DNA from: an uncultured Prevotellaceae bacterium
GTDB lineage: Bacteria; Bacteroidota; Bacteroidia; Bacteroidales; Bacteroidaceae
Reading direction: 5' to 3'
Assembly: GCA_902764705.1 (NCBI GenBank)
Contig: CACWWZ010000010.1
Location: 1-64,000 of the forward strand
Length of the DNA: 64,000 bases
In this document: positions 25,197-35,200 of the stretch, piece by piece
Numbering within the stretch: the first letter of the stretch is position 1
How the letters are laid out: the number at the start of each line of letters is the position of its first letter
The notes under the pieces: model-generated
Database searches by the model: none
What the model was told of the DNA's origin: nothing
Seen by the model: only the letters and a program-made list of their open reading frames with translations
Made by a program: the position numbers and the translations under genes

Positions 25197-25225
25197 ATAT
25201 ATATAAAGATGTGTAATTTTGCCTG

Positions 25226-25233
25226 CAAAGATA
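25226..25233 (-). promoter_or_regulatory. Promoter -7 box of glnS
   Basis: TATCTTTG on minus, preceded by TTGCTCACTTTTTCG as in several other promoters here. The -33 position reads TTGT, one base off consensus. Confidence 0.65.
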
Positions 25234-25267
25234 CGAAAAAGTGAGCAAAAACAACAATAAAATGCAT

Positions 25268-25351
25268 TTATTTTGCAATAACCCGCCCTTATTCTGCAAT
25301 AAGGACGGGTTATCCGACGTATAAGTACACTTAAGCGACGTGGCTTTTGTG
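25268..25351. repeat. 21-bp periodic array, 4 units, class F
   Basis: Four 21-bp units begin at 25268, 25289, 25310 and 25331, each starting TTA. Units 1 and 2 share TTATTYTGCAATAA. Units 3 and 4 share CGACGT. Units 1 and 2 together also form a near-perfect hairpin (25279-25312, one mismatch), because their variable halves are complementary. That hairpin could terminate the transcript of the small gene at 25352. Confidence 0.75.
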
Positions 25352-25531
25352 TTACAACATGGATTCAAATCCAGGAATGCCTAACAGTTCATCAAGACCG
25401 GAATTGGAGTCGAATTCAGAGTCCGTGTCAATCTCGGGAGCATTGGCAGCACCAGAGTAGAACAACAAGGGTTGCATATTCTGCACTTCCACAATACTCA
25501 TTTCAGGCTTGCTATATATTTTCTTTATCAT
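25352..25531 (-). CDS. Small 59-residue protein downstream of the surface-protein operon
   Basis: ATG 25531 to TAA 25352. The sequence begins MIKKIYSKPEMSIVEVQNMQ, continues with a hydrophobic PLLFYSGAA segment and ends in an acidic Ser/Asp tail (DTDSEFDSNSGLDELLG). There is no signal peptide by usual rules. From memory, short Bacteroidales proteins with a KKxYxKPExxxVE start are frequent and uncharacterised. It is transcribed after the 1342-residue surface protein, separated only by a 7-bp repeat array. A hairpin lies downstream. Function unknown; a secreted or processed peptide is one possibility. Confidence 0.65.
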   Translation of the reverse strand: MIKKIYSKPEMSIVEVQNMQPLLFYSGAANAPEIDTDSEFDSNSGLDELLGIPGFESML

Positions 25532-25582
25532 AACTCTTAACTCTTAATTCTTAATTCTTAACTCTTAACTCTTAATTCTTAA
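25532..25582 (-). repeat. 7-bp junction repeat between surface protein and small gene
   Basis: Seven units of TTAAYTC (GARTTAA on the coding strand) fill the whole junction. The stop codon of the upstream gene (25572-25574) is inside the array, and the downstream ATG follows the last unit. Confidence 0.85.
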
Positions 25583-28500
25583 CCACAACCATCTTTCCGT
25601 TGAAGATGTAGAGTCCTGCCTTCTTGGGCTTATCGGTCAGACGCATACCATTCATCGTCCACCAGCCCTCGCTGGTCTTCTCGCTGGCAACGGTCTTCTT
25701 TGTCTCGATGGTCTTCACCTCTGTTACGTCGTCGAATTCGTCGACGATACCGTCCCAGGCAATGGCATAGCTGGGAGCACCGCCGCCGATCATATAGGCA
25801 CGGAAGGGAGGCACATACGAGCCAGGACCCATCTCGACGAACTGTCCGATAGTATATTCGCCACGTTTCTCACCAGCATAGCAGTACATGCCGTCTTCGT
25901 ATTCCTTACGTTCATAGACGCCCTTGAAGCCTTCGGTCTCTACGGGGTTGGCCTTCACGTCGACGACACGAACCATCGGGTCTGTCACACCACCTTCCTT
26001 AGCTTCGAAGATGTAAGGCTTGTTGGCCTTCAGACCACTAGTTGTTACCGACTTCATGTTGACAATTGTACCATCGTTACTTTCATACTCATAGAACGTA
26101 CCGAGCAAGTTGGCATCCGCCTGTGGAATGTCGTAAGGCAGATAGATAGTAGCCTTCTTGTCGGCGCCACCGGCTTCAAATGTACGTTTCAGTGTCACCT
26201 GTGCAGCCTTGAAATCCTTCATGGCCTTGAAGGGCTGGGCATTGATAGATCCATCCAGTTCTACAGTCTCACAGATGCTGCCAATCACCACGTTCTTAGT
26301 ACCATCAGCAACGGTATTACCTGCGGGCATATAGATGAATACGTTGTCAGGAACGCCACGGAAGGCACCCTTTGTGCGGTCTACCTCCATACCCGTAATC
26401 TTCGTGTTGCCGAAGTCTACGAATGTCAGACCCTCGGGCAGAATGGTCTTCACGACTCCAGCTCTGCGAGGAGCACCCGCACCACCGCCATTGTCGACAA
26501 ACATATCATCGGGCAGGTCGGTAATGTCAGGATCGCCACAAGTGTATCCATTACGGGCATTGACTATGGCACCCACTCCTGCTGCTACAGCCGACACCTC
26601 CATAGCCTTATAACTCGTTGCAGGAGGCTCTGGACTCTGCATATTGTTGTTCGTCACCTTCAGACCACCCAGTGCACCTGACACACTTGCCTTCGGGCCG
26701 ATACGGTGACTGTCTTTCATTGCGGGAGCAGGCGTAGGCGTAGTTGCTCCAGAATTATCATCTTTAATCACGGCAATCTGTACGAAAGAAGGCTCCACCG
26801 TTAACACATTAAATGAGAAATCACGACCCTCTATATCTCCGGTCTGGCCTGGTTCCTTCTTTAACATATCCCTTACACTAAATACCGTTCTGTTGTTAAC
26901 TCTCGCTATGATATTATATCCAACCTTGATATCCGCTTGTAATAAATCTATAATATGCTCACCTGAACCTATCATGGTGGTTATACCTATAACATTTTCA
27001 TTTCCGGGTGTAATATCGTCCTCATTCATCACCGACTGTTTTGTGAATGTGACCTTACCTGTTTCTTGATTAAAACCGCCGACATTTTCCGGGTCTGCAC
27101 TTTCATTTGCGCCCATGTTGTACTGCCAACCGTCAATGATGGTATTATTGGTGCTTGTTGTTTCATCCATTACTTCATCGAAGGTAGAAACGGCCACAGG
27201 GTTTGTCTCAGTCACAATCAGTTCCAACGTAAGCCCTATAGTAACAGTCTTAGCAGTAGTGTTCTCTTTTGATGACAGTACGTCGTTAAACGACACCCCG
27301 CAATTGCTGAAGGCAGAAACCAATGTCGGAGCATCTGCCGATGGGTCGTCGTTGGTGTCGGTATATACCAGTGAGACAGATTCGTTACGCACGGTGACGA
27401 AGACCACTTTCAGTTGAGTACCTGTATATTGAATAGCTATTCCTTCGTTATTTGATATTTTACTATGGCCAACCAGTTCAACAGTCAGGGTTTCATCAGA
27501 TGGTAATGCCTCTGGAGTCACAACGATTTTTCCGTTAATAGTTGCATCCGTCAGAATCAGCTTTGCATTACCGTCGAAGGCAACTGTGCCGCCATCATTA
27601 AGTACATCAGTACGGTTAATGGGCGTAATGATCGTGCCGGCTATGGTAATACCGTAATCAGCAGGCAACGAGATGGTCAAGTCGTTCAGTTCCAGCTTGT
27701 TGCTGTATTCAACGTCGATTCCTTCCCCATAAGCAACACCCATTTGCAGTTTGTCTTTGGCTTCACCATGAGAGGCAATTTTCAGTTTTCCGTTGGCACA
27801 GCCTTCTGCGAGTGTAAAGCCACCAGTCATCGTGCTGGTGCCTATCAGATAGACGTTCAGTTCCGATCTGCTGGTTTCGATATTTCCCGGAATCGTTGCT
27901 GCGTTCAGCGTCAGCGTATTAAACGTAGCATCGTACGAAACACCTGCCATTATATTGGAAGCATTCATGTTTGTCACCTCAGTACCACCAATTTTCAAGC
28001 CGTAGAATTCAGAGGGGGCAGCAATTGTTATCGTAAGCGTATTCTCTGATTCCTCAGTCTTATATTTCAGATTATTTTGGTATGATGTGCTGTGTCCACT
28101 ATACCATTCAACGTCTTTGTTGATAGTCATCGTCAGGCTACCTGCTGCATTGGGGCTGGTAGTGAAGATCACCTCATGGTCATTCTCATCCTCCGCCACT
28201 AAGAATTTGAATCCTCCGCAGGCTATCGTGTTTTTTCCCAACAGATTGATGGTCAGCTTGTCCAGTCCGTTCTTAATGAAGGCTCCCTTTTGTAGAGTAG
28301 TATTAACTTTATTGAGCGTCAGCGTACTTGTTGTGGCGTCGAAGCTGATACCATCGCCAATAGTATTTTTATTTTCCGAATTTACGCGTGTACCATTAAT
28401 ATATAGATTATAACCCACGACGTCAGAGAATACGTTTGGCTGAATGGCGTGCAACGGCTCCACAACTGTAACAGATCCGAAGTCTTCAATGGTTGCCGTC

Positions 28501-29600
28501 AGTTTGTTCAAATCGGCATTGCTGTTAGCTGCTTTGCAAATGGTAATCGTGCCGACTTCCTGGAGTTGTTGTACATTGGAGAACTTGATCTTTCCCACTT
28601 CGTTCACACCTGTCAGCGCTACTGTCAGTTCGCTCAAGCCAGAAGTAATAATCTCACTCGTTGTGTAGCTGTTCAGCGACAAGGTATTGGTAACCGGGTT
28701 AAAGAATACCTTTCCATCGAAAAGCGTCAAGCCGGTAGAAATCACCTGAGTGTCACCAATAAACAGGTTATAGTATTCAACGTAGGTGATTGTGGGGTTG
28801 GTGCCACCAGTCTGTCTCCATCCTGTCACCGTTTGACTTTCAGGGAAATCATTAACGATGTTATAACCCAAAGCAAAATTACCACCAACAACGGTCAGCG
28901 AACCGTAACCATTCTTACCAGGACTGTCCTGATGCGTAAAGGTCAGTTCACCTTCGTCAGCTGCATTCGTGTACCCGAAACCACATGCCGACATCGCATT
29001 CGGCTTCAAAGTATTGCTACCAATCAGGTATACCTTCAGGTCAGCGATGCTGCTCTCGATAGGAAAGCCGCTCTCAGCTGTTGACATATCGATAGTAGCT
29101 CCGTTCAGCGTCAGGGTGTTGTTTGCTGTATTGAACGACACGAGACCACTAATATTGGTACCGGTTATTCTTGAAGCATTGTAACTCGTCACACCGACAC
29201 CGCCAACGTACAATGCAATCTTCTGGAACTCTACCGTTACCTCTGCATCGTACGTAGCATCAGGAAATTCAAATGTGTATTTTGTCTCACCGCTGGGGTC
29301 GGCATCAGGAGTTAAGGCGGTCACCACTACATTATTTATATTAGGTGAACGACGGGGAACCTGTGCCACATTGCCGCTTACCGTCAGTTCTACATGAACA
29401 TTCTCCAAACTACATGTGTAGCCTGAAGCCGGAGTAACAGTAAGTGTACATACACCCTCTGAGATGCTTTGTGTCACCGTGCCAGGAGCAGCAGGCAACT
29501 GAGAGGGCAATACATTAATCGTTACCGTGCTTGCCCACGTGCCGACTGTCATAGCCAGCAGGGCAACCATTGTCGTGATATACTTAAAATATTGTTTCAT
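25572..29600 (-). CDS. Large secreted repeat protein 1 (1342 residues)
   Basis: Signal peptide (MKQYFKYITTMVALLAMTVGTWAS). Residues about 20-130 include a Big/fibronectin-like segment. Five copies of a module of about 85-110 residues follow, each with a start like YNLFIGDTQV, a strand NTLTLN and an end like ELTVALTGVNEVG. The C-terminal part has a different beta-rich region and ends with a tail of about 30 residues (WWTMNGMRLTDKPKKAGLYI) resembling type IX secretion sorting tails. The modules recur in the next two genes. Probably cell-surface; ligand unknown. 43 bp after repeat protein 2, so in one operon. Confidence 0.75.
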   Translation of the reverse strand: MKQYFKYITTMVALLAMTVGTWASTVTINVLPSQLPAAPGTVTQSISEGVCTLTVTPASGYTCSLENVHVELTVSGNVAQVPRRSPNINNVVVTALTPDADPSGETKYTFEFPDATYDAEVTVEFQKIALYVGGVGVTSYNASRITGTNISGLVSFNTANNTLTLNGATIDMSTAESGFPIESSIADLKVYLIGSNTLKPNAMSACGFGYTNAADEGELTFTHQDSPGKNGYGSLTVVGGNFALGYNIVNDFPESQTVTGWRQTGGTNPTITYVEYYNLFIGDTQVISTGLTLFDGKVFFNPVTNTLSLNSYTTSEIITSGLSELTVALTGVNEVGKIKFSNVQQLQEVGTITICKAANSNADLNKLTATIEDFGSVTVVEPLHAIQPNVFSDVVGYNLYINGTRVNSENKNTIGDGISFDATTSTLTLNKVNTTLQKGAFIKNGLDKLTINLLGKNTIACGGFKFLVAEDENDHEVIFTTSPNAAGSLTMTINKDVEWYSGHSTSYQNNLKYKTEESENTLTITIAAPSEFYGLKIGGTEVTNMNASNIMAGVSYDATFNTLTLNAATIPGNIETSRSELNVYLIGTSTMTGGFTLAEGCANGKLKIASHGEAKDKLQMGVAYGEGIDVEYSNKLELNDLTISLPADYGITIAGTIITPINRTDVLNDGGTVAFDGNAKLILTDATINGKIVVTPEALPSDETLTVELVGHSKISNNEGIAIQYTGTQLKVVFVTVRNESVSLVYTDTNDDPSADAPTLVSAFSNCGVSFNDVLSSKENTTAKTVTIGLTLELIVTETNPVAVSTFDEVMDETTSTNNTIIDGWQYNMGANESADPENVGGFNQETGKVTFTKQSVMNEDDITPGNENVIGITTMIGSGEHIIDLLQADIKVGYNIIARVNNRTVFSVRDMLKKEPGQTGDIEGRDFSFNVLTVEPSFVQIAVIKDDNSGATTPTPAPAMKDSHRIGPKASVSGALGGLKVTNNNMQSPEPPATSYKAMEVSAVAAGVGAIVNARNGYTCGDPDITDLPDDMFVDNGGGAGAPRRAGVVKTILPEGLTFVDFGNTKITGMEVDRTKGAFRGVPDNVFIYMPAGNTVADGTKNVVIGSICETVELDGSINAQPFKAMKDFKAAQVTLKRTFEAGGADKKATIYLPYDIPQADANLLGTFYEYESNDGTIVNMKSVTTSGLKANKPYIFEAKEGGVTDPMVRVVDVKANPVETEGFKGVYERKEYEDGMYCYAGEKRGEYTIGQFVEMGPGSYVPPFRAYMIGGGAPSYAIAWDGIVDEFDDVTEVKTIETKKTVASEKTSEGWWTMNGMRLTDKPKKAGLYIFNGKMVVVKN

Positions 29601-29643
29601 ATCGCGCTATACTTTATTATATTATTAACAACCACTTTGAACT

Positions 29644-32238
29644 TTACTTAACCAGAACTTTTGTTCCATTTTTAATATAGAGTCCGCTCTTTGTCGGCTT
29701 GCCAGAGAGCTTGCGACCGCTCAGGTCGTAAAAATCACTTCCTACCTCAGCCATCTTACTTCTTACATCGTTGATGCCCGTTGCACCATCACCGATTTCA
29801 ATGGTCAATTTAGGAGCATTCGCAGGTTCACCGAATACCAAATAGCCTCGGTTAGCGGGTATTGTACCAGAAGTGGTCTTCACGAACTCATTGTTATAGA
29901 GCACGTAGACAGAAGCGTCTGACACGTATCCTTCCAAAATGCTTTCAACACTTGTTTCCTGATATGTGCCCTCCAGCAAATTGATGATGTCATCCTCCTC
30001 TTCCTCATCATCATAAGCAGTGGCTATATATTCACTGACAGCTGTGTTAGTACGCTTCAGAAGAACTGCCTCATAGCGTGGAATGTAGCTGATTGCCGAA
30101 ACGGTCACTACACCGGTTTTATCGTCAGCCTCGTCTACTATGTATGCCGTCAGACCCTCAGGAACAGCCAGATCCTCTGTACTATAGAACGTTGCCCATA
30201 AGTTGTTACCGGCAAACGTAAGATTATAAGTGAGGGCATAAGTAGCCGTTACCACATCACTGGAAACCGCAGCACCTGTAGTTGTGTCATATACTACCTC
30301 TACCCAAGCTTTCAGAGTGCCGGGCTGAATGGGAATTGCCTCTTCATATTCATAAGCGTAACCATTATTCCATTTGTACATGATCTTGCTGTCTGCAATA
30401 TCAGCTCCCTGTATTACAATCGGATCATGTGTGCTCGAATATGAGCCAGATGCCAGAGTAATTGTGGGAACAGGCGGAACAACTTCCATTTTGAATGCGA
30501 TAGAGTCAGTGATTACGCTGAAGGTTCTGTTCTCAGGTTTGTTGATGTTGGCATAAGCAAAACCACTACCGTAACCGTTGATAGTTAAATCACCTTCCGA
30601 GAGTGTTGCAAAGTTTCCGGGAGAAGAGTAGGGAGTAAATGTCACACCTTCAACTGCAGGATATAATGTAGCAGCAAATTCGGGTGCAGTTTCACCATCA
30701 TACACAAATCTCAGTGGATTAGGCATGATGCCGAAATAGTAGGCTGTCTCTTCCGGACTGACTACGTCATCAATCGTGATGGTCGCCTTGATGGTAGCAG
30801 GACCGAGCAGCGTAAATGCCTCCTCAAATGGAACATTGGTTTTGTTGTTTGCTGCCAAGTTCTCGTCAGCGTAGGTCAGTGAGTACTTCACCGTTCCTGC
30901 GAACTTACTTTCAACAGCTATATTCCATTTCTCTGTTTCTCCATTCCAATTGCCATAAATTGACGGTGTCTTTGACACGACATCATAGAACACATCATTA
31001 GGATACGAGTCATCGATATTCAAGCCCAACCAATCTTCATAATTAACAGTCGAGAAATTCTCTCGGAAATCAGATGGCGTTCTTAACGTAGTACCAGGCA
31101 GAGCTCCTTCTATCTTCTTGAATGTTAAGCTTGGCTTTGTTGTTTTTTGACCTTCGTAAACAATACTATTAACGTAATTCGACCCGTTGAGTGCAATAGT
31201 TAGATTCACGCTTCCAGAATACACTATATTCTTTCCTTCGCCATACAACATTGCACTATTCAATGTTAAGATGTTGTTTTCAGCATCGTAGCTCACTTGA
31301 CCATCGTTTTCACCTCCAAAAATATCATCAGCATTGCCCATAGTAACAGGCATTTCACCTACTATTATATCATACGCTGGGGCGAAAACAGCCTCTTTTG
31401 TAGTACCATCCGTGAAATAATCTGGATTCGAATATACGTAACCAGAATTCTTCATAATCAGTGTAAGTTCCTCGCTAATAGAGAAACTTCCAATATTGTA
31501 TTCGCCGAAAGTATTTACACCACCATCCCCTGTGGTCTTCAGCGTCAGGCTTCCCACTGGGGTACTAGTTGACTTGAAAGTCACCGCAGGGGCTGCATTG
31601 TCAATTTTCTGAAGACATGTTTCTTCCGTTGTAATGCTGTTCTTTCCCTGAATATCGATGGTCAAGTTAGGGAGTGCAACTTTTATAGGAACAGTCAATG
31701 TAGCACCATTCAGTGTCAGCGTATAAACTGGAGCGTCGTTGCCTCCAACAGAGAACACCACTTTACTATCACCTAGGACATTATCTGCATTCAGGTCTGT
31801 CACCTGCGTCTCGCCAATGAAGAGATTGTACGACTGATACGAATGGAAATCAACTGTTACCTCCACATCACTGCCGTCTGCTGGCATAGTGAACTCATAA
31901 GTGGTAACGTCAGTGGGGTCGGTGTTTTCACCTTTGTTACTAACTTCAATAGGGTCGTTGTCCAAATCGGGCGATCTTCTTGGAGTTTGTGCCACACCAC
32001 CCGTCACTACAGAATAGGCGGTGATGAAATCCTTGGTGACATAGTAGCCTTGGGCAGGTGTCACTGTCAGGGTACACTTGCTGTTGGCAATTGACTGAGT
32101 TACGTCTCCTGGCGAAGTTTCAGTGACAACTGCACCATTCAACTTCTTGATGATTGTTACGGTTGGGTCTGCCCATGTACTCTGTGTTAACAGGAGCATG
32201 AACACCAGAGAAATCACATACTTCAGATTGTGTTTCAT
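29644..32238 (-). CDS. Large secreted repeat protein 2 (864 residues)
   Basis: Signal peptide (MKHNLKYVISLVFMLLLTQSTWA). An N-terminal beta domain like that of protein 1 (CTLTVTPAQGYYV), then two copies of the xxLxIGExxVTxxN...NxLTLN...LTIxLxGxN module, then Ig-like or chitobiase-like segments (PTITLASGSYSSTHDPIVIQ). The conserved C-terminal domain (NNLWATFYSTEDLAVPEGLT, IPANRGYLVF) is shared with protein 3. The tail is FYDLSGRKLSGKPTKSGLYI, a type IX sorting-like signal. The gap to protein 3 is 15 bp. Confidence 0.75.
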   Translation of the reverse strand: MKHNLKYVISLVFMLLLTQSTWADPTVTIIKKLNGAVVTETSPGDVTQSIANSKCTLTVTPAQGYYVTKDFITAYSVVTGGVAQTPRRSPDLDNDPIEVSNKGENTDPTDVTTYEFTMPADGSDVEVTVDFHSYQSYNLFIGETQVTDLNADNVLGDSKVVFSVGGNDAPVYTLTLNGATLTVPIKVALPNLTIDIQGKNSITTEETCLQKIDNAAPAVTFKSTSTPVGSLTLKTTGDGGVNTFGEYNIGSFSISEELTLIMKNSGYVYSNPDYFTDGTTKEAVFAPAYDIIVGEMPVTMGNADDIFGGENDGQVSYDAENNILTLNSAMLYGEGKNIVYSGSVNLTIALNGSNYVNSIVYEGQKTTKPSLTFKKIEGALPGTTLRTPSDFRENFSTVNYEDWLGLNIDDSYPNDVFYDVVSKTPSIYGNWNGETEKWNIAVESKFAGTVKYSLTYADENLAANNKTNVPFEEAFTLLGPATIKATITIDDVVSPEETAYYFGIMPNPLRFVYDGETAPEFAATLYPAVEGVTFTPYSSPGNFATLSEGDLTINGYGSGFAYANINKPENRTFSVITDSIAFKMEVVPPVPTITLASGSYSSTHDPIVIQGADIADSKIMYKWNNGYAYEYEEAIPIQPGTLKAWVEVVYDTTTGAAVSSDVVTATYALTYNLTFAGNNLWATFYSTEDLAVPEGLTAYIVDEADDKTGVVTVSAISYIPRYEAVLLKRTNTAVSEYIATAYDDEEEEDDIINLLEGTYQETSVESILEGYVSDASVYVLYNNEFVKTTSGTIPANRGYLVFGEPANAPKLTIEIGDGATGINDVRSKMAEVGSDFYDLSGRKLSGKPTKSGLYIKNGTKVLVK

Positions 32239-32253
32239 AATTATATGTCCTCC

Positions 32254-35200
32254 TTATTTGTTGTTATTGATATAAACTTTCTTACCATTATTTATATATA
32301 GACCCTTACGCTGGGGCTTGCCGTTCAGCTTGAGTCCGTCGATAGAATACCAGCTGTCGTTGCTGCTGTCGTCGACAGTCAGCGTGTCGATAGCCGTGCT
32401 GTTGCCGTCAACAATGTTAATAGTCAGATATTGTGGAGCACTCGTTGGAGCAACAGCAGCACCGGGAACCAGATAGGCGCGGCGTGCAGGAATCGTTCCA
32501 CTGATGGCACGCTTGAACTTATCGTTGAAGAGCACATAGACGGGACCACTACCCAAACTGCTGATGTCGGTAGTATTTGGCGAGCCGCTCAACAGGTTAT
32601 TGACCGTTGTTGTAGTGCCTGTGTATGCTCCAGCTGTATAACCACTGGCAGCACCATTCTGTTCACGTTCCAACAGAACAGCATTGTTTTTAGGAATATA
32701 GCCAATAGACGTTACAGTTACCGCGCCACTCTCTTCGTCGACGTCGCTGACTACGTATGCCGTTAGACCCGTAGGAACAGTCAGGTTCTCTGTAGCGTAA
32801 TACGAAGCCCAAGAGTTGTCGTCGACAAACTCAATGTCGAGAGCTGCAACAACATTGACAGTCAGGGATGCCACCTCGTTAAGCACCTGATAGGGAGTAT
32901 TGTCGCCTCGCATCAGATAGATATCCAAGACAGCAGTTCCAATACCCTGAACCATATATTTTTCCGTTTGTTCATCATAGGTTACTGCAGTTCCTTCTGA
33001 CACGCCACCGATTTGGTAAGTCACATCGTCGCCGTCTGCTACAGCAGGAACAAGGGCTGGCAGGTCAGCGGTGGTCAGTTCAAACGCAGTTCCATTGTAA
33101 GTAATAGTCAACGGTTCTGTGAAGCCGAAGTACTTGGCAGTAGCTTCAATACCGGTTTTTCCATTATACTCTGCATAAGCAGTAATCGTACAGGGTGAAG
33201 AAATGGCAGGACTTGTCCCTTCTGCGTATGTCGCATCGGTAATATCTGTTGTTGCGTCTGCATAGTCTACAGAGTACTTGATAACGAGACCCTCCAAATT
33301 GTTTCCAGTAGATTCATTGGAGGAAAGCATCAGGTATCCATCCGATAATGAAACTGTAGGAGCGTCGAGTTTCTTGATGTATTGAGTAGATGTTCCGTAA
33401 GCAATATACACCAAGTTGTCATTATAGCTGACAGTCTGGAAACCATTAGCAGGAGAACCAATGTATTGCGAATCTCCTATATTAGCAGTCAGCAATGCGT
33501 CATCACCAGACGCCTTGAATGTAAGTGTGGCATTCTCTTTAGCACTTGCGACCATATAGCAAGCATAGTCACCATTGAAATTGATTTCGTTCCGATCCTC
33601 CAACTGAATAGTCAGGTTGTCGAGTCCGCTCACGATAGCAGGCTTATGACTCTCAGCAATATGGATACCTACTCTCTTCAATTGTAATAGATTTGTCTCC
33701 CCAGCAGTAAACGTTATGCCGTAATCTTCTCCTTCATATACTCCGTTACGTGTTATTTTGTCACTTACTACCGAACTTCCTGTTACCTGCGTACCACCTA
33801 CCCACAAGGGATAAGCTGTTTCCGATGTGATGGTTGCCGATGTCAGTTCTTCTGTTTCTTCAGCTATGGCATTAACCAACAGTTTATTTGTGGTGTCGTA
33901 CTGATATGGAGTGGAAGACGACAGATACATATCTCCGAAGTCGATGCTGGCAAAACCAGAGATAACTGAACTTGCCACAGCCATCTGTGCCGTGCTCAAT
34001 GACAAGGAAGCAGCATCAGCAGCACTTGCTTTCTCAAAAGTAAGGGTGGCGGCAGGATTCAGGCTGACAATCTTGCCAATCTGGTTGTTTGTACCTGTCA
34101 CCTTAATAGTCAATTCATCCAAGCCACTTGTAATATCCCCATCGTAGTTAATGCCGTTCAAGGTCAACGTGTTGGTCTGAGAATCAAACGACACAACATC
34201 TTCACTATAATCGGAGAAAGTACCATCTTGGTTCACCTCTACGCTTCCAATCCAGATAGTGGGCTTTGTCGTAAAGGTAACATTGAGCGTTGCATTAGCA
34301 TCGGGCATTTCAGTAATTGTATAGAAGCATATTCCATCCTCCGTCTTGGTAAGTTCTATATTAGCTGTTTGGTCAGTTCCATATAGCACGCTAATTGAAG
34401 AAACACTATTGGCTGTAGAAGGAAGAATTACATTCAATTCGATTGGTTGTCCAGGAGCAACAAGAATACCATTCTCATCATCATCATCTGACCAAGCATA
34501 ATACTTTGCGTTACGATCTGGTATAATATATTCAGAATACTCTTCTGGGATAATCAGTAACTTCGTATACAGCATGGCACCATTATCAGTTACAATGTCA
34601 TAATCTTCAGTCACCACTTGTAGTTGTTCGTCGTATGATGAAACTCCTGTACCACGCTGTTGGTAGCCACTTCTTTCTACAACTTCAGCTTCACCATTCT
34701 TTGTTGAGGTTACAACAGTGTAATAATAGTAATTATTGCTGAAAGAAGCATTACCTTTATTGCCGACAATGGCGCCAGCACAAGTATTATCACCTCCATA
34801 GTTATCAACACTGCTGATGGTTGTGTTGCCCGAAACTTTGTTGTTGCTGATACTTATCACGTCATAGTTAAAATCACTACAATTACCGACAATACCTCCA
34901 GTACAATTGTTCGCACTATCATAATAATTGCTTGAGCAAGTGATAGTTGTTGGTTTCTCGTCAGTGCCTGTCACCTGGCATCCACTGACAGTTGCTGACC
35001 CCATGATATAGGCGACTATACCGCCTGCCAAACCGCCAGTTGTCGAGGTTGCCGCTATTGTGGAACCGCTAACAGTACAATTTGTGATACTTCCGCCAAA
35101 TAGTTCTCCGACAATACCACCAGATGATGGACCGCTGGTCTCACTCGATATGGTACATGAAGTGACGGTACAATTGTCAATGGTACCTTTATTCAATATT

